Source: a virus
Virus record (IMG/VR): IMGVR_UViG_3300022836_000012
Coordinates: 1 to 47,593 of that record
Length of the DNA: 47,593 nucleotides
Direction: 5' to 3' (one strand)
In this document: positions 40,145-46,546 of the stretch, piece by piece
Numbering within the stretch: position 1 is the stretch's first letter
Layout: the number at the start of each line of letters is the position of its first letter
Made by a program: the position numbers and the translations under genes
Notes under the pieces: model-generated
What the model was told of the DNA's origin: nothing
Seen by the model: the letters and a program-made list of their open reading frames with translations, nothing else
Database searches by the model: none

Positions 40145-40790
40145 CTACTGTACTCGCCTCTGCACCTGATTGAGTAATACTTAGAGTTGAACTGCTGCCG
40201 GTATGATTAAGCAGAGTGTCGTGTTGTGAAGCACCACTGTGGGTAACTGTAACGGTGTTGGTACTGCCGTCAATGTCAATGTCTGTGGTTTTGTCTAGGA
40301 TACTAGTTGCTGTGGAATCCTCAGTTACTGTTATAGTATTACTGCCACTGCCGCTGGTTAGGTCAATGTCTACGTTAACATCGTCAACAAGACTTTGTGT
40401 AGCGCCAACGTTTACACCAACAGTGTTTGTGTTGCCTGGATTGGTGATGCTGATTGTAACATCATCACTGCCACCGTTGGTGCCTCCTGTAGTACCTACC
40501 TGTATGTCAATGTCTGAACTATTGCCATTAGTGGTTGCTGTTACACTGGCGTTGTCGCCGTAAACATCGTAATCTAATGCATTGCTTGATCCAACTTGGT
40601 CAATGTCTAATATGGTGCTGGCGCCATCGCTCTTGCTGTCGTCACCGCTTGCGCCAACGCTGTTTCCAGAACCGTCTTGATCTATAGTGATTGTGGCTGA
40701 TGATCCAACCTGATCAATATAGATCAAGTTGTCAGCCCATGCCGGACTGCTTATTAATAAAGACATGAATGCTAATGCTATCCTTGTCAT
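40092..40790 (-). CDS. Curlin-repeat secreted protein (1)
   Basis: 232 aa. The signal peptide MTRIALAFMSLLISSPAWA is followed by curlin-type repeats (NLIYIDQVGSSATITIDQDG, ILDIDQVGSSNALDYD, DIDGSTNTVTVTHSG, STLSITQSG). The N-x-Q-x-G-x-N pattern is clear in the first units and looser later; acidic residues and Ser/Thr dominate. It should form extracellular amyloid-like fibres, secreted through CsgG. AAAGGAGC precedes the ATG, behind a leader hairpin. CsgA/CsgB type cannot be told apart. Confidence 0.85.
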   Translation of the reverse strand: MTRIALAFMSLLISSPAWADNLIYIDQVGSSATITIDQDGSGNSVGASGDDSKSDGASTILDIDQVGSSNALDYDVYGDNASVTATTNGNSSDIDIQVGTTGGTNGGSDDVTISITNPGNTNTVGVNVGATQSLVDDVNVDIDLTSGSGSNTITVTEDSTATSILDKTTDIDIDGSTNTVTVTHSGASQHDTLLNHTGSSSTLSITQSGAEASTVDVNTNGSTSSVTINVSD

Positions 40791-40822
40791 GTGTGTCGCT
40801 CCTTTTGGGTGGTCCCCATTAT

Positions 40823-40863
40823 ACGTGCCAATATCTTAGTATTATCGCACGTTAGTATTTAAA
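40823..40863 (-). promoter_or_regulatory. Late-type box and leader hairpin of the curlin gene
   Basis: TTTAAATA (40856-40863) is followed by an inverted repeat ACGTGC/GCACGT (40847-40852 with 40823-40828) and then by AAAGGAGC. This 109-base gap separates csgG from the curlin genes, so the fibre genes can be transcribed apart from the export genes. Confidence 0.45.
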
Positions 40864-40899
40864 TAATAAGTTGCTATCATTAAATATGTATGTTATACG

Positions 40900-41718
40900 C
40901 TAGTCTACGTAATTACTCCATCCTGTTGATTTATCATCTAGCATAGTGTAATCCCATAGTTTTTTACGTTTTCCTTCTTTGGTTAACTCAATTACTGCTT
41001 GTTCAACTGCCTGTTTTACTGCATAATTAACTGGTTCATTGGTACTGGTACCTGACTCTACCTCTAGAACTTGTGTGCCTTGATCGTAGAATTTAAACAC
41101 GTTTATGCCAAGACTAGTGCTTAAAATCGTCTTTTCGGTGCTCACATTTAGCAATACTTCTCCCGACAGTACACTTACCGCTCTAAGCCCTATTGTGACT
41201 ACATCTACACGCCATTCTTGTTGTGCACCAATGCCCATAACCCTGGCGCCAATACCACCTGTAAATTTGTTTGTATCATAACCAATAATGCCGCCTTCGA
41301 TTATAATACCAGCAAACTTCATTGCACCCAATTTCTGTTTCTCATCAAACTCACTTCGTGCATTACGTATAATCTGTCTTTCTTTGATTAGGTTGTCCAG
41401 GCCATTGCGCTCTACAACATCAAAAAACTCACCATCTGCTAGTGCCATTAGTGCATCTATTAAGTATACTTCTGCACCTTGTGTTACTGCTGTACTGATG
41501 TTGGCAATGTTATCTGCTGGTTTACGTTGTCCAGTCTTATCTTGGAAACTGTATATTGCAACTGTCACAGGCTGTCCGCCTTTAATTGCAGGGAAATTAA
41601 TTAAATGTTTCTTGACTGGGGTTTCAGCAAGCTCAGCTGGTCTGCCAAGTTTTGGATTAGTCGAGGCGCAACCAACTAACAAAAAAACCAATAACGCCAC
41701 ACATATTCTACCTAGCAT
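40900..41718 (-). CDS. csgG: Curli secretion channel lipoprotein
   Basis: 272 aa, close to E. coli CsgG. The lipobox is VGCAS with the lipid-bearing Cys17. The domain order is as in the family: PVTVAIYSFQDKTGQRKP, VIDALMALADGEFFDVVERN, GIIIEGGIIGYDTN, and a C-terminal helix. CsgG forms a nine-fold outer-membrane pore through which curlin subunits are exported. Here it directly follows the CsgF gene (9-base gap). AAAGGAGA lies 5 bases before the ATG. All parts are present. Confidence 0.93.
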   Translation of the reverse strand: MLGRICVALLVFLLVGCASTNPKLGRPAELAETPVKKHLINFPAIKGGQPVTVAIYSFQDKTGQRKPADNIANISTAVTQGAEVYLIDALMALADGEFFDVVERNGLDNLIKERQIIRNARSEFDEKQKLGAMKFAGIIIEGGIIGYDTNKFTGGIGARVMGIGAQQEWRVDVVTIGLRAVSVLSGEVLLNVSTEKTILSTSLGINVFKFYDQGTQVLEVESGTSTNEPVNYAVKQAVEQAVIELTKEGKRKKLWDYTMLDDKSTGWSNYVD

Positions 41719-41727
41719 GCATCTCCT

Positions 41728-42270
41728 TTAAAAGGCAAAACTGGCAACAGGAATTTCAACCTTCGTAACTGATCCATCTGTTTGCGTTACGTTTAATGTT
41801 ACTAGGTCGTCGGTCATTTCATAAGCCACTGTATTGCCTAGTAGATCAATAGTACCACTACTTTGTGGATTTTCCCCAAACAGTTTGTCTGAAATTTGCT
41901 TACTAAGTTCAGCATAGATTCTACTTTCTAAATTAGCCAAGAACTTATTAACATTAGAGTTTTCTTTTTCACGCTCAATTTCTCTTGCCGCGGACTCTAA
42001 CTTAGATTTGATTTCTGCTCTTCTAGTGTGTGTTAGGTTTTCAATGGTCAACACATGACTACTGTAGCCTATACCGTTAAAACTAGGGTTATTAAACTTA
42101 TAAGTTAAGTCGCCTGCTGTTGCCGCACTGATAAAAAACATGCCCACAAGGAATCCCATAATAAAACTCCAAAAGCCAAAACTCAACACTGTTGATATAG
42201 TATAGGTTACTGGGTTGGACTTTTTAAACTTCTGCCAGGCTGCCTTTTCATAACTACTTTGATGATTCAT
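41728..42270 (-). CDS. csgF: Curli assembly factor, N-terminally extended
   Basis: 180 aa. The mature part begins GDLTYKFNNPSFNG, the signature of CsgF, which plugs into CsgG and nucleates the fibre. It ends VTLNVTQTDGSVTKVEIPVA, as usual in the family. The N-terminus is unusual: about 20 charged cytoplasmic residues (MNHQSSYEKAAWQKFKKSN) precede a long hydrophobic stretch that ends FFISAATA. This could be a long signal peptide or an inner-membrane anchor; a shorter start at M38 is possible. CsgE was not found. Confidence 0.85.
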   Translation of the reverse strand: MNHQSSYEKAAWQKFKKSNPVTYTISTVLSFGFWSFIMGFLVGMFFISAATAGDLTYKFNNPSFNGIGYSSHVLTIENLTHTRRAEIKSKLESAAREIEREKENSNVNKFLANLESRIYAELSKQISDKLFGENPQSSGTIDLLGNTVAYEMTDDLVTLNVTQTDGSVTKVEIPVASFAF

Positions 42271-42583
42271 TTTTTGTTTTAGCTCCTTGGTCCTTGACCT
42301 GTTTTAGTTTTAGTTCTAATTCTTGTGCTTTTTGTAAATTTGCTCTAGCTTTTGCATCTAGTTCAAGAATCATGTTTAACTTTTGGTTCAGTCTAATTAA
42401 ATCGTTATCAAGCATACGAATTCTGTCAATCAACGCAATCAGCGTCATTTGTGCTTCGCTTAGTACAGGATCAATTTCTTTTGTTGCCCAGGTCCATATG
42501 TAATATACAAAGTACCCTAACCCACACGCGGCTATAATCGGAAAACCATATTGGTTTATTGCGCCGGCTACATCAATGTCCAT
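42254..42583 (-). CDS. Small membrane coiled-coil protein, 109 aa (paralogue 1)
   Basis: An N-terminal membrane span (INQYGFPIIAACGLGYFVYY) is followed by a long helix with heptads (LIALIDRIRMLDNDLIRLNQ) and a Lys-rich end. It shares the GFPI-AA-x-GGYFV start with the 42600 gene. The layout resembles a holin-like or envelope-anchored phage protein. It overlaps the csgF start by 17 bases. Confidence 0.65.
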   Translation of the reverse strand: MDIDVAGAINQYGFPIIAACGLGYFVYYIWTWATKEIDPVLSEAQMTLIALIDRIRMLDNDLIRLNQKLNMILELDAKARANLQKAQELELKLKQVKDQGAKTKNESSK

Positions 42584-42599
42584 TTAGTAGCCTCTCATT

Positions 42600-42881
42600 C
42601 TAGTCGCGACGAGCATCGTTCTTGCCGTCTGCTCTAGCAATACGGTTCAAGTCTGGTGTTACCCCAAATGCATTGCTCATGAGTGTGTCAATACGAATCA
42701 CGTCATGGTTCATGGTCTTAACACGATTGTCCAATGCGTTAATTATTCCTGTAAGTCCTTTTACACTGCCCATTACACCGTCAAGGATAAAGCGCATAGT
42801 AAGGAATACAAAGTACCCGCCGGCCAGTGCCGCGGCGATAGGAAAACCAACTTCGGCAATCAATTGAAGTATTTCTGTCAT
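42600..42881 (-). CDS. Small membrane protein, 93 aa (paralogue 2)
   Basis: The start, MTEILQLIAEVGFPIAAALAGGYFVF, is a membrane span, followed by IINALDNRVKTMNHDVIRID and an end of charged residues (ARADGKNDARRD). It is a likely duplicate of the 42254 gene. It is the first gene of the curli-like block; GGTAAATA (42905-42912) and AAGGAGC lie just upstream. Confidence 0.65.
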   Translation of the reverse strand: MTEILQLIAEVGFPIAAALAGGYFVFLTMRFILDGVMGSVKGLTGIINALDNRVKTMNHDVIRIDTLMSNAFGVTPDLNRIARADGKNDARRD

Positions 42882-42904
42882 TTTGAATAGCTCCTTCTTT
42901 AGTG

Positions 42905-42912
42905 TATTTACC
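42905..42912 (-). promoter_or_regulatory. Possible late-type promoter box for the curli-like block
   Basis: GGTAAATA on the minus strand would place +1 about 18 bases before the ATG at 42881, leaving room for AAGGAGC. It is the only promoter-like site upstream of the csgF/csgG genes that I see. Confidence 0.4.
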
Positions 42913-42938
42913 CAAATTTTTACAGTTTACTCATGGGC

Positions 42939-42946
42939 TATAAATA
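42939..42946 (+). promoter_or_regulatory. T4-type late promoter box placed for a leaderless mRNA
   Basis: An exact TATAAATA followed by 5 bases and the ATG at 42952. Confidence 0.65.
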
Positions 42947-42951
42947 ATTAC

Positions 42952-43317
42952 ATGAGAAAACTACTACTATTACTGCTGTTAGTGCCATTTATAGCACAAG
43001 CAGAATACGCAGACTGGGACAAATACGATAAAGAATTATTCTGGATGTCAACCACAGCTATTGCAGTTGACCACTTGACCACAAGAGATATGGCTAGTAG
43101 ATATGATGAAGGATATCGGGAACGCAATCCAGTGCTGGGAGAGCACCCAGACAAGGATACAGTGGATTTGTTTTTTCTAGTAAACTATGTTACACACTAC
43201 TACCTGACAGATTATTTTCAAGGGGAACACAGACCTGTGTACTTGATGACTAGGCTAGTAGTTAATGGAGCGGCTTCTATTAATAACGTTAAGATTGGTC
43301 TTGGAGTACGATTTTAG
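42952..43317 (+). CDS. Secreted/membrane protein, 121 aa
   Basis: The ATG at 42952 gives a signal peptide (MRKLLLLLLLVPFIAQA); the frame extends upstream but the late box ends 5 bases before this ATG and there is no Shine-Dalgarno sequence. The mature part has a YRERNPVLGEHPDKDTVDLF segment, hydrophobic helices, and a final IGLGVRF (an outer-membrane-like aromatic end). It is convergent with the gene at 43289, overlapping by 29 bases. Function unknown. Confidence 0.65.
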   Translation: MRKLLLLLLLVPFIAQAEYADWDKYDKELFWMSTTAIAVDHLTTRDMASRYDEGYRERNPVLGEHPDKDTVDLFFLVNYVTHYYLTDYFQGEHRPVYLMTRLVVNGAASINNVKIGLGVRF

Positions 43318-43621
43318 TGGACTGATTGTAACGTTTACAAATTTCTTCATAGAACGTATCCAACTCTCCACCAAACTTACCAGTCAAGTGTTCTGCTAGG
43401 TCATTACATAGTTTAGCATCACCGTCTTTGTTTGCTTGCACGAAATCGCCATGTAATTTCTTCCAATGATCCAACATTACAACTTCTGCTAGTGGTACCT
43501 TGGTTGCTTCTACTACACACCATGTGTCTAATAGATTACCATCAATCACATTTGGCTCTAATTCTAAGATGAGATACTTTTCAAACATCTCGTCTGTGGG
43601 TTGTTCCCATACAATATTCAT
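43289..43621 (-). CDS. Unknown protein, 110 aa
   Basis: Not recognised. It is acidic and helical, with two cysteines (TWCVVE, KLCND). It overlaps the stop of the exonuclease gene (ATGA-type) and is read with it. Confidence 0.6.
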   Translation of the reverse strand: MNIVWEQPTDEMFEKYLILELEPNVIDGNLLDTWCVVEATKVPLAEVVMLDHWKKLHGDFVQANKDGDAKLCNDLAEHLTGKFGGELDTFYEEICKRYNQSTKIVLQDQS

Positions 43622-44151
43622 CGTTTCTTCAATCCTTGTTGTTTATAAATTTGTTGAACTGCTGTTGCTTGATAATAACAATCTATTAAAGCATTGTGTG
43701 CACCTTTAGCGTCCTTATCTCTAGGATCTCCAAAAGTTTTAAACAATGTACGACTATCTCTTATCTGCCAAAAGTTCCACGGCATGGGCGTATCCATGTC
43801 ACGATACAAATCTTCAAGAATAACTGCATCAAATGCAGGCCCTTGGCACCATATGTTATCAGTCCCTACTAGGAACTTATTAAGTTTTCCTAAAAAAGAT
43901 GATACACTGTCACGTTCGTGATCACCGAGGGCTTCTTCTCGAACATCTTCTGCTTGCTTGCCCCACCAATCAATTACATCCTGGTGTACATGTCTGCCTA
44001 GTGCTATTTGTTCGTCTACATCTATCCTAACATACAATCCGTCGTCTGTATTCACATCCGATGCGTATGGGTCAAACTTAACAGCACCCACAGTCAACAC
44101 GACACTCTGCGGACGAGTACCTAACGTCTCAATATCTAACATTATATCCAT
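43618..44151 (-). CDS. 3'-5' exonuclease, DEDD type (DexA / Rv2179c-like)
   Basis: 177 aa. Motif Exo I is LDIETLG (D-x-E), Exo II is GPAFDAVILED and Exo III is GAHNALIDCYY (H and D). The WCQGPAFD block is typical of the RNase T/ExoIII-like group related to T4 DexA. It would trim DNA or RNA 3' ends. The catalytic residues appear complete. Confidence 0.88.
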   Translation of the reverse strand: MDIMLDIETLGTRPQSVVLTVGAVKFDPYASDVNTDDGLYVRIDVDEQIALGRHVHQDVIDWWGKQAEDVREEALGDHERDSVSSFLGKLNKFLVGTDNIWCQGPAFDAVILEDLYRDMDTPMPWNFWQIRDSRTLFKTFGDPRDKDAKGAHNALIDCYYQATAVQQIYKQQGLKKR

Positions 44152-44159
44152 AATATTTT

Positions 44160-44465
44160 TTATGCTGGCTGTAGTTTAACTTCGAGGGGGAATCCGTTGT
44201 TACGAGCAAGCATTGTTACTTCTACACCTTTTTGCTCAGCAACTTCATATGTAAGTGTTTTTACTACGCTACTACCGTCGTTATGAATCTTAACAGTTAA
44301 TTCTTTTGCTATTTCTTCACTATGATGGAAAATTACTTTCAGACTCTCTACAACAAACTCTACTGTGGTCTTATTGTCATTGAGGTAGATTACATTGTAA
44401 AGATTAGGTGGTTTGATACTTGTTTTAGATTTTGTAGATTGTTTTACTTCAGTTTTTTCACTCAT
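44160..44465 (-). CDS. clpS: ClpS adaptor protein
   Basis: 101 aa. It matches ClpS along its length: KPPNLYNVIYLNDNKTTVEFV (E. coli [21 protein letters not shown]; key residues N and D), then an IHNDGSS turn where the binding-pocket histidine lies, and the end LARNNGFPLEVKLQPA. ClpS delivers N-degron proteins to ClpAP. The second acidic residue of the pocket (D36) is replaced by Asn. It sits next to Hsp20 and bS21. Confidence 0.9.
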   Translation of the reverse strand: MSEKTEVKQSTKSKTSIKPPNLYNVIYLNDNKTTVEFVVESLKVIFHHSEEIAKELTVKIHNDGSSVVKTLTYEVAEQKGVEVTMLARNNGFPLEVKLQPA

Positions 44466-44496
44466 AGCTTACACTCTCGGTCATCTAGTTAGTAAG

Positions 44497-44518
44497 TGGG
44501 GGGAGTTGCCTCCCCCCG
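44497..44518 (-). terminator. Strong G/C hairpin between hsp20 and clpS
   Basis: GGGGGGAG-GCAA-CTCCCCCC on the minus strand, an 8-bp perfect stem. No T-run follows, so it may be a pause site or a processing/stability hairpin rather than a full terminator. Confidence 0.55.
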
Positions 44519-44538
44519 GCGTTTATAACTATATTATA

Positions 44539-44997
44539 TTACTTAGTAAAGGTAATTGCAATCTTTTTAGGCTTTTGTTCGTCCGGAACAACATGCTCTA
44601 AGCTGACTGCCAGGATGCCATTTACTACTGTTGCACCTTTGATCTCAACATTCTCGTTGAGAGTAAATGTGCGAGTGAATGTGCGAGCACTAATACCTTT
44701 GTGCAGGTATTCGTGTTCTTCTGCTTCTGCTTCCTGCTTCTCCCCGGTGATAGTCAACACATTGCTTTTGAATTCAATGTTCAACTCATCTTCACCAAAC
44801 CCTGCAACTGCAACCTGGATCGCCCAGTTGTGTTCGTCAATTTTGATGATGTTGTATGGAGGATAATTATCTGCTTTTGAATTGCCCAAGTGTGTTCGGG
44901 TCAGTTCATTAAACAAGTTGTCAAAGCCGATGGCATGACGATTAAGTGAAGCAGTAAATCCGGGAAGGTTGGTCGTACTAAGTTTGTATGATGTCAT
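44539..44997 (-). CDS. Small heat-shock protein (Hsp20 / IbpA type)
   Basis: 152 aa from the ATG at 44997, preceded by AAAGGAG. It has the IbpA-type start (GFDNLFNEL), the alpha-crystallin domain from YPPYNIIKID to about residue 138 (with AGFGEDEL, LTITGEKQ, ISARTFTRTFTL, NGILAVSLE), and a C-terminal KKIAI that is the I-x-I assembly motif. Such proteins hold unfolding proteins; they are known from several marine phages. It has a promoter readable by both early and late RNA polymerase forms. Confidence 0.93.
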   Translation of the reverse strand: MTSYKLSTTNLPGFTASLNRHAIGFDNLFNELTRTHLGNSKADNYPPYNIIKIDEHNWAIQVAVAGFGEDELNIEFKSNVLTITGEKQEAEAEEHEYLHKGISARTFTRTFTLNENVEIKGATVVNGILAVSLEHVVPDEQKPKKIAITFTK

Positions 44998-45019
44998 AGT
45001 TTTCTCCTTTATGTTAAGC

Positions 45020-45061
45020 AAGTTATGACTTGTGATGTTGTAGCCCGATAATCGGCACTAC
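45020..45061 (-). promoter_or_regulatory. Structured 5' leader of hsp20
   Basis: The transcript would begin GTAGTGCCGAT and fold into a 5'-end hairpin (GTAG with CTAC plus an inner CCGA/TCGG stem with one bulge). A second hairpin, CAAGT-CATA-ACTTG (about 45018-45031), lies just before the ribosome-binding site. This could stabilise the mRNA or sense temperature; the Shine-Dalgarno sequence itself is not in either stem. Confidence 0.45.
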
Positions 45062-45066
45062 AAGTA

Positions 45067-45097
45067 TATTTATACAGGATACAAGACTAGATGTCAA
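45067..45097 (-). promoter_or_regulatory. Composite sigma70 and late promoter for hsp20
   Basis: TTGACA (45092-45097), 17-bp spacer, TATAAA (45069-45074). The -10 box is part of an exact TATAAATA (45067-45074). Both rules place the start at about 45061. Confidence 0.8.
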
Positions 45098-45336
45098 TCT
45101 CTTATTAGTTCATACGATTCACTTCGGGAGTGTTCTGGATTAAATGATACTAAAAAATCCACATAGTCTTGTTCTGTAGACAAACACAATTGAACACACC
45201 AGTTCTTAATACCAATGTGTTTGATATCTATATCGTGTTTTTCAGCCCAAGTCCTAACATCGTATTCTATTTCAGTGCGAGCCCATCCCACTGCATGTAT
45301 TCCATTTGCACGTGGAAGGACCCACTGGATATGCAT
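45094..45336 (-). CDS. Unknown protein, 80 aa
   Basis: Not recognised. It starts MHIQWVLPRANGIHAVGWAR and has two cysteines in WCVQLC. It follows the bS21 gene without a gap and its last codons hold the -35 box of hsp20. Confidence 0.6.
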   Translation of the reverse strand: MHIQWVLPRANGIHAVGWARTEIEYDVRTWAEKHDIDIKHIGIKNWCVQLCLSTEQDYVDFLVSFNPEHSRSESYELIRD

Positions 45337-45585
45337 TTAGTACATCTTTTTAGGCAACTGCTCTTCTAGTAGTTGCTTTTTCCATCTGCGAACTGCGGCG
45401 GCATGTTTCCGCTTGCGTCTTGTAGTGGGTTTTTCAAAAGATTCTTTTGAGCGTAAAGTTTGTAGTACTCCGCTTTCGCTAACTTTTTTCTTTAGTTTAC
45501 GCATAGCTTTTTCTACATTGTCGTACTGGACTATTACCTTATTGCCAAAAGGTCTGCCTGGTTTTTTTTCAAAGTTGGTTGCCAT
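45337..45585 (-). CDS. rpsU: Ribosomal protein bS21
   Basis: 82 aa. VIVQYDNVEKAMRKLKKKVSESG is followed by LRSKESFEKPTTRRKRKHAAA and an ending VRRWKKQ. This is the bS21 pattern (residues V, A, L, R, F, E, K, P, R, K). The protein binds the 30S subunit near the anti-Shine-Dalgarno region. Phage-encoded bS21 is known from large marine phages and is thought to exchange with the host copy and bias initiation. ACTAAATA ends 7 bases before the ATG and no Shine-Dalgarno sequence is visible. Confidence 0.92.
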   Translation of the reverse strand: MATNFEKKPGRPFGNKVIVQYDNVEKAMRKLKKKVSESGVLQTLRSKESFEKPTTRRKRKHAAAVRRWKKQLLEEQLPKKMY

Positions 45586-45591
45586 AGTTTT

Positions 45592-45951
45592 TTATTTAGT
45601 TTGTTGTTTTTCGAGCTGTGCAAAATAGTCAAATGGTGTGTCGACTTTAGTTGCATCAGTAATGTAAGTCTTTGGTCCGTAGTAATAAACGTTGCTGTTT
45701 TTGCAAAGATCCTCGTTGTCGTAAGGTTCCGCGGTATTAACAATCACGGCGTCACTTTTTTCAATTGCTTTAGCCAACCAATCAGTATCATCCATGCCCT
45801 GATGGTACAAATATACATTGTATGCATTGTTTGTACCTTTGGCTATTTGGCCTAATAGTTCAACATCCTTAGGAGACGCATCAACTACTGTTACTGTGTG
45901 AAAATCGTCTTCTACAAAATCTGGTGGTGTTATAAAATTACTGTAATCCAT
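45592..45951 (-). CDS. Conserved phage protein, 119 aa
   Basis: It contains TVTVVDASPKDVELLGQIAK and SDAVIVNTAEPYDNEDL, an alternating strand-helix pattern like a small Rossmann-type fold. No active site is seen. It occurs beside structural genes here. Its stop overlaps the bS21 late box. Confidence 0.6.
   Translation of the reverse strand: MDYSNFITPPDFVEDDFHTVTVVDASPKDVELLGQIAKGTNNAYNVYLYHQGMDDTDWLAKAIEKSDAVIVNTAEPYDNEDLCKNSNVYYYGPKTYITDATKVDTPFDYFAQLEKQQTK
45593..45600 (-). promoter_or_regulatory. Possible late-type promoter box for rpsU
   Basis: ACTAAATA ends 7 bases before the ATG of rpsU at 45585; T4 geometry would leave a leader of about 2 bases. The box overlaps the stop of the upstream gene. 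Confidence 0.35.
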
Positions 45952-46546
45952 CTTTCCCCACTATCTGTTGTATTTGTTCTAGTTCGGCGTCACTTAAATC
46001 ATCTGCGGTATATTCTCCCGACTGCAATTTATCAATCAAATGCTGTATGTACGCCTCATTGTAAGTATAACTGTCTGTCGTTGATTTGTCAAGCTCTATC
46101 CACTTCTTATTGTTCCATTTATACAATTTATTTGGTAAGAAATCTGTCCTAATATACATATCACCTTTGTTTGGCCTAATCGGAAACTGGTTTCCAAATC
46201 CACACTCGGCTGTGTTCACCACAGTATCGTTATCAGCTCTTACCTTAACACTGTAAATAGGAAGTAATGGATGCAATGCTTTGAATGCTTCTATGTTGTA
46301 GTTCTTTTTTTGATACTTGACTACATCATCCAAGCCACGCTTTATAGCGATATTAGGATCTGTTGCTTCTTCTTCACCTATAACAAAATCGTCTATTGAC
46401 ACTTCTGCTGGACTGGGCTTTGGCTCCGCAACGATTTGATTGGGCTTTTGCTTGTCTAATTGATCAAGTGCCCAATCAAGTCTTTGTAGTGCTAATCTAT
46501 ATTTGTCCCAGAGTTGGTTTACTGACTCCTGGTAGTCGTTAGGCAT
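45938..46546 (-). CDS. Conserved phage protein, 202 aa, possible virion component
   Basis: The N-terminal coiled-coil (VNQLWDKYRLALQRLDWALD) resembles that of the next gene. The middle is PLLPIYSVKVRADNDTVVN, followed by RTDFLPNKLYKWNNKKWIEL, a beta hairpin frequent in phage proteins, and an acidic helix end. It is likely associated with the virion; not proven. Confidence 0.6.
   Translation of the reverse strand: MPNDYQESVNQLWDKYRLALQRLDWALDQLDKQKPNQIVAEPKPSPAEVSIDDFVIGEEEATDPNIAIKRGLDDVVKYQKKNYNIEAFKALHPLLPIYSVKVRADNDTVVNTAECGFGNQFPIRPNKGDMYIRTDFLPNKLYKWNNKKWIELDKSTTDSYTYNEAYIQHLIDKLQSGEYTADDLSDAELEQIQQIVGKDGLQ

Noticed and set aside
39666-40563. Open frames on the plus strand opposite the FecR and curlin genes
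   Set aside because: They are Val/Ser/Leu-rich artefacts of the repetitive Asp/Asn/Thr codons on the coding strand, without ribosome-binding sites.
44497-44518. Intrinsic terminator between hsp20 and clpS
   Set aside because: The hairpin is strong but no T-run follows on the coding strand, so it is reported only as a hairpin with modest confidence.
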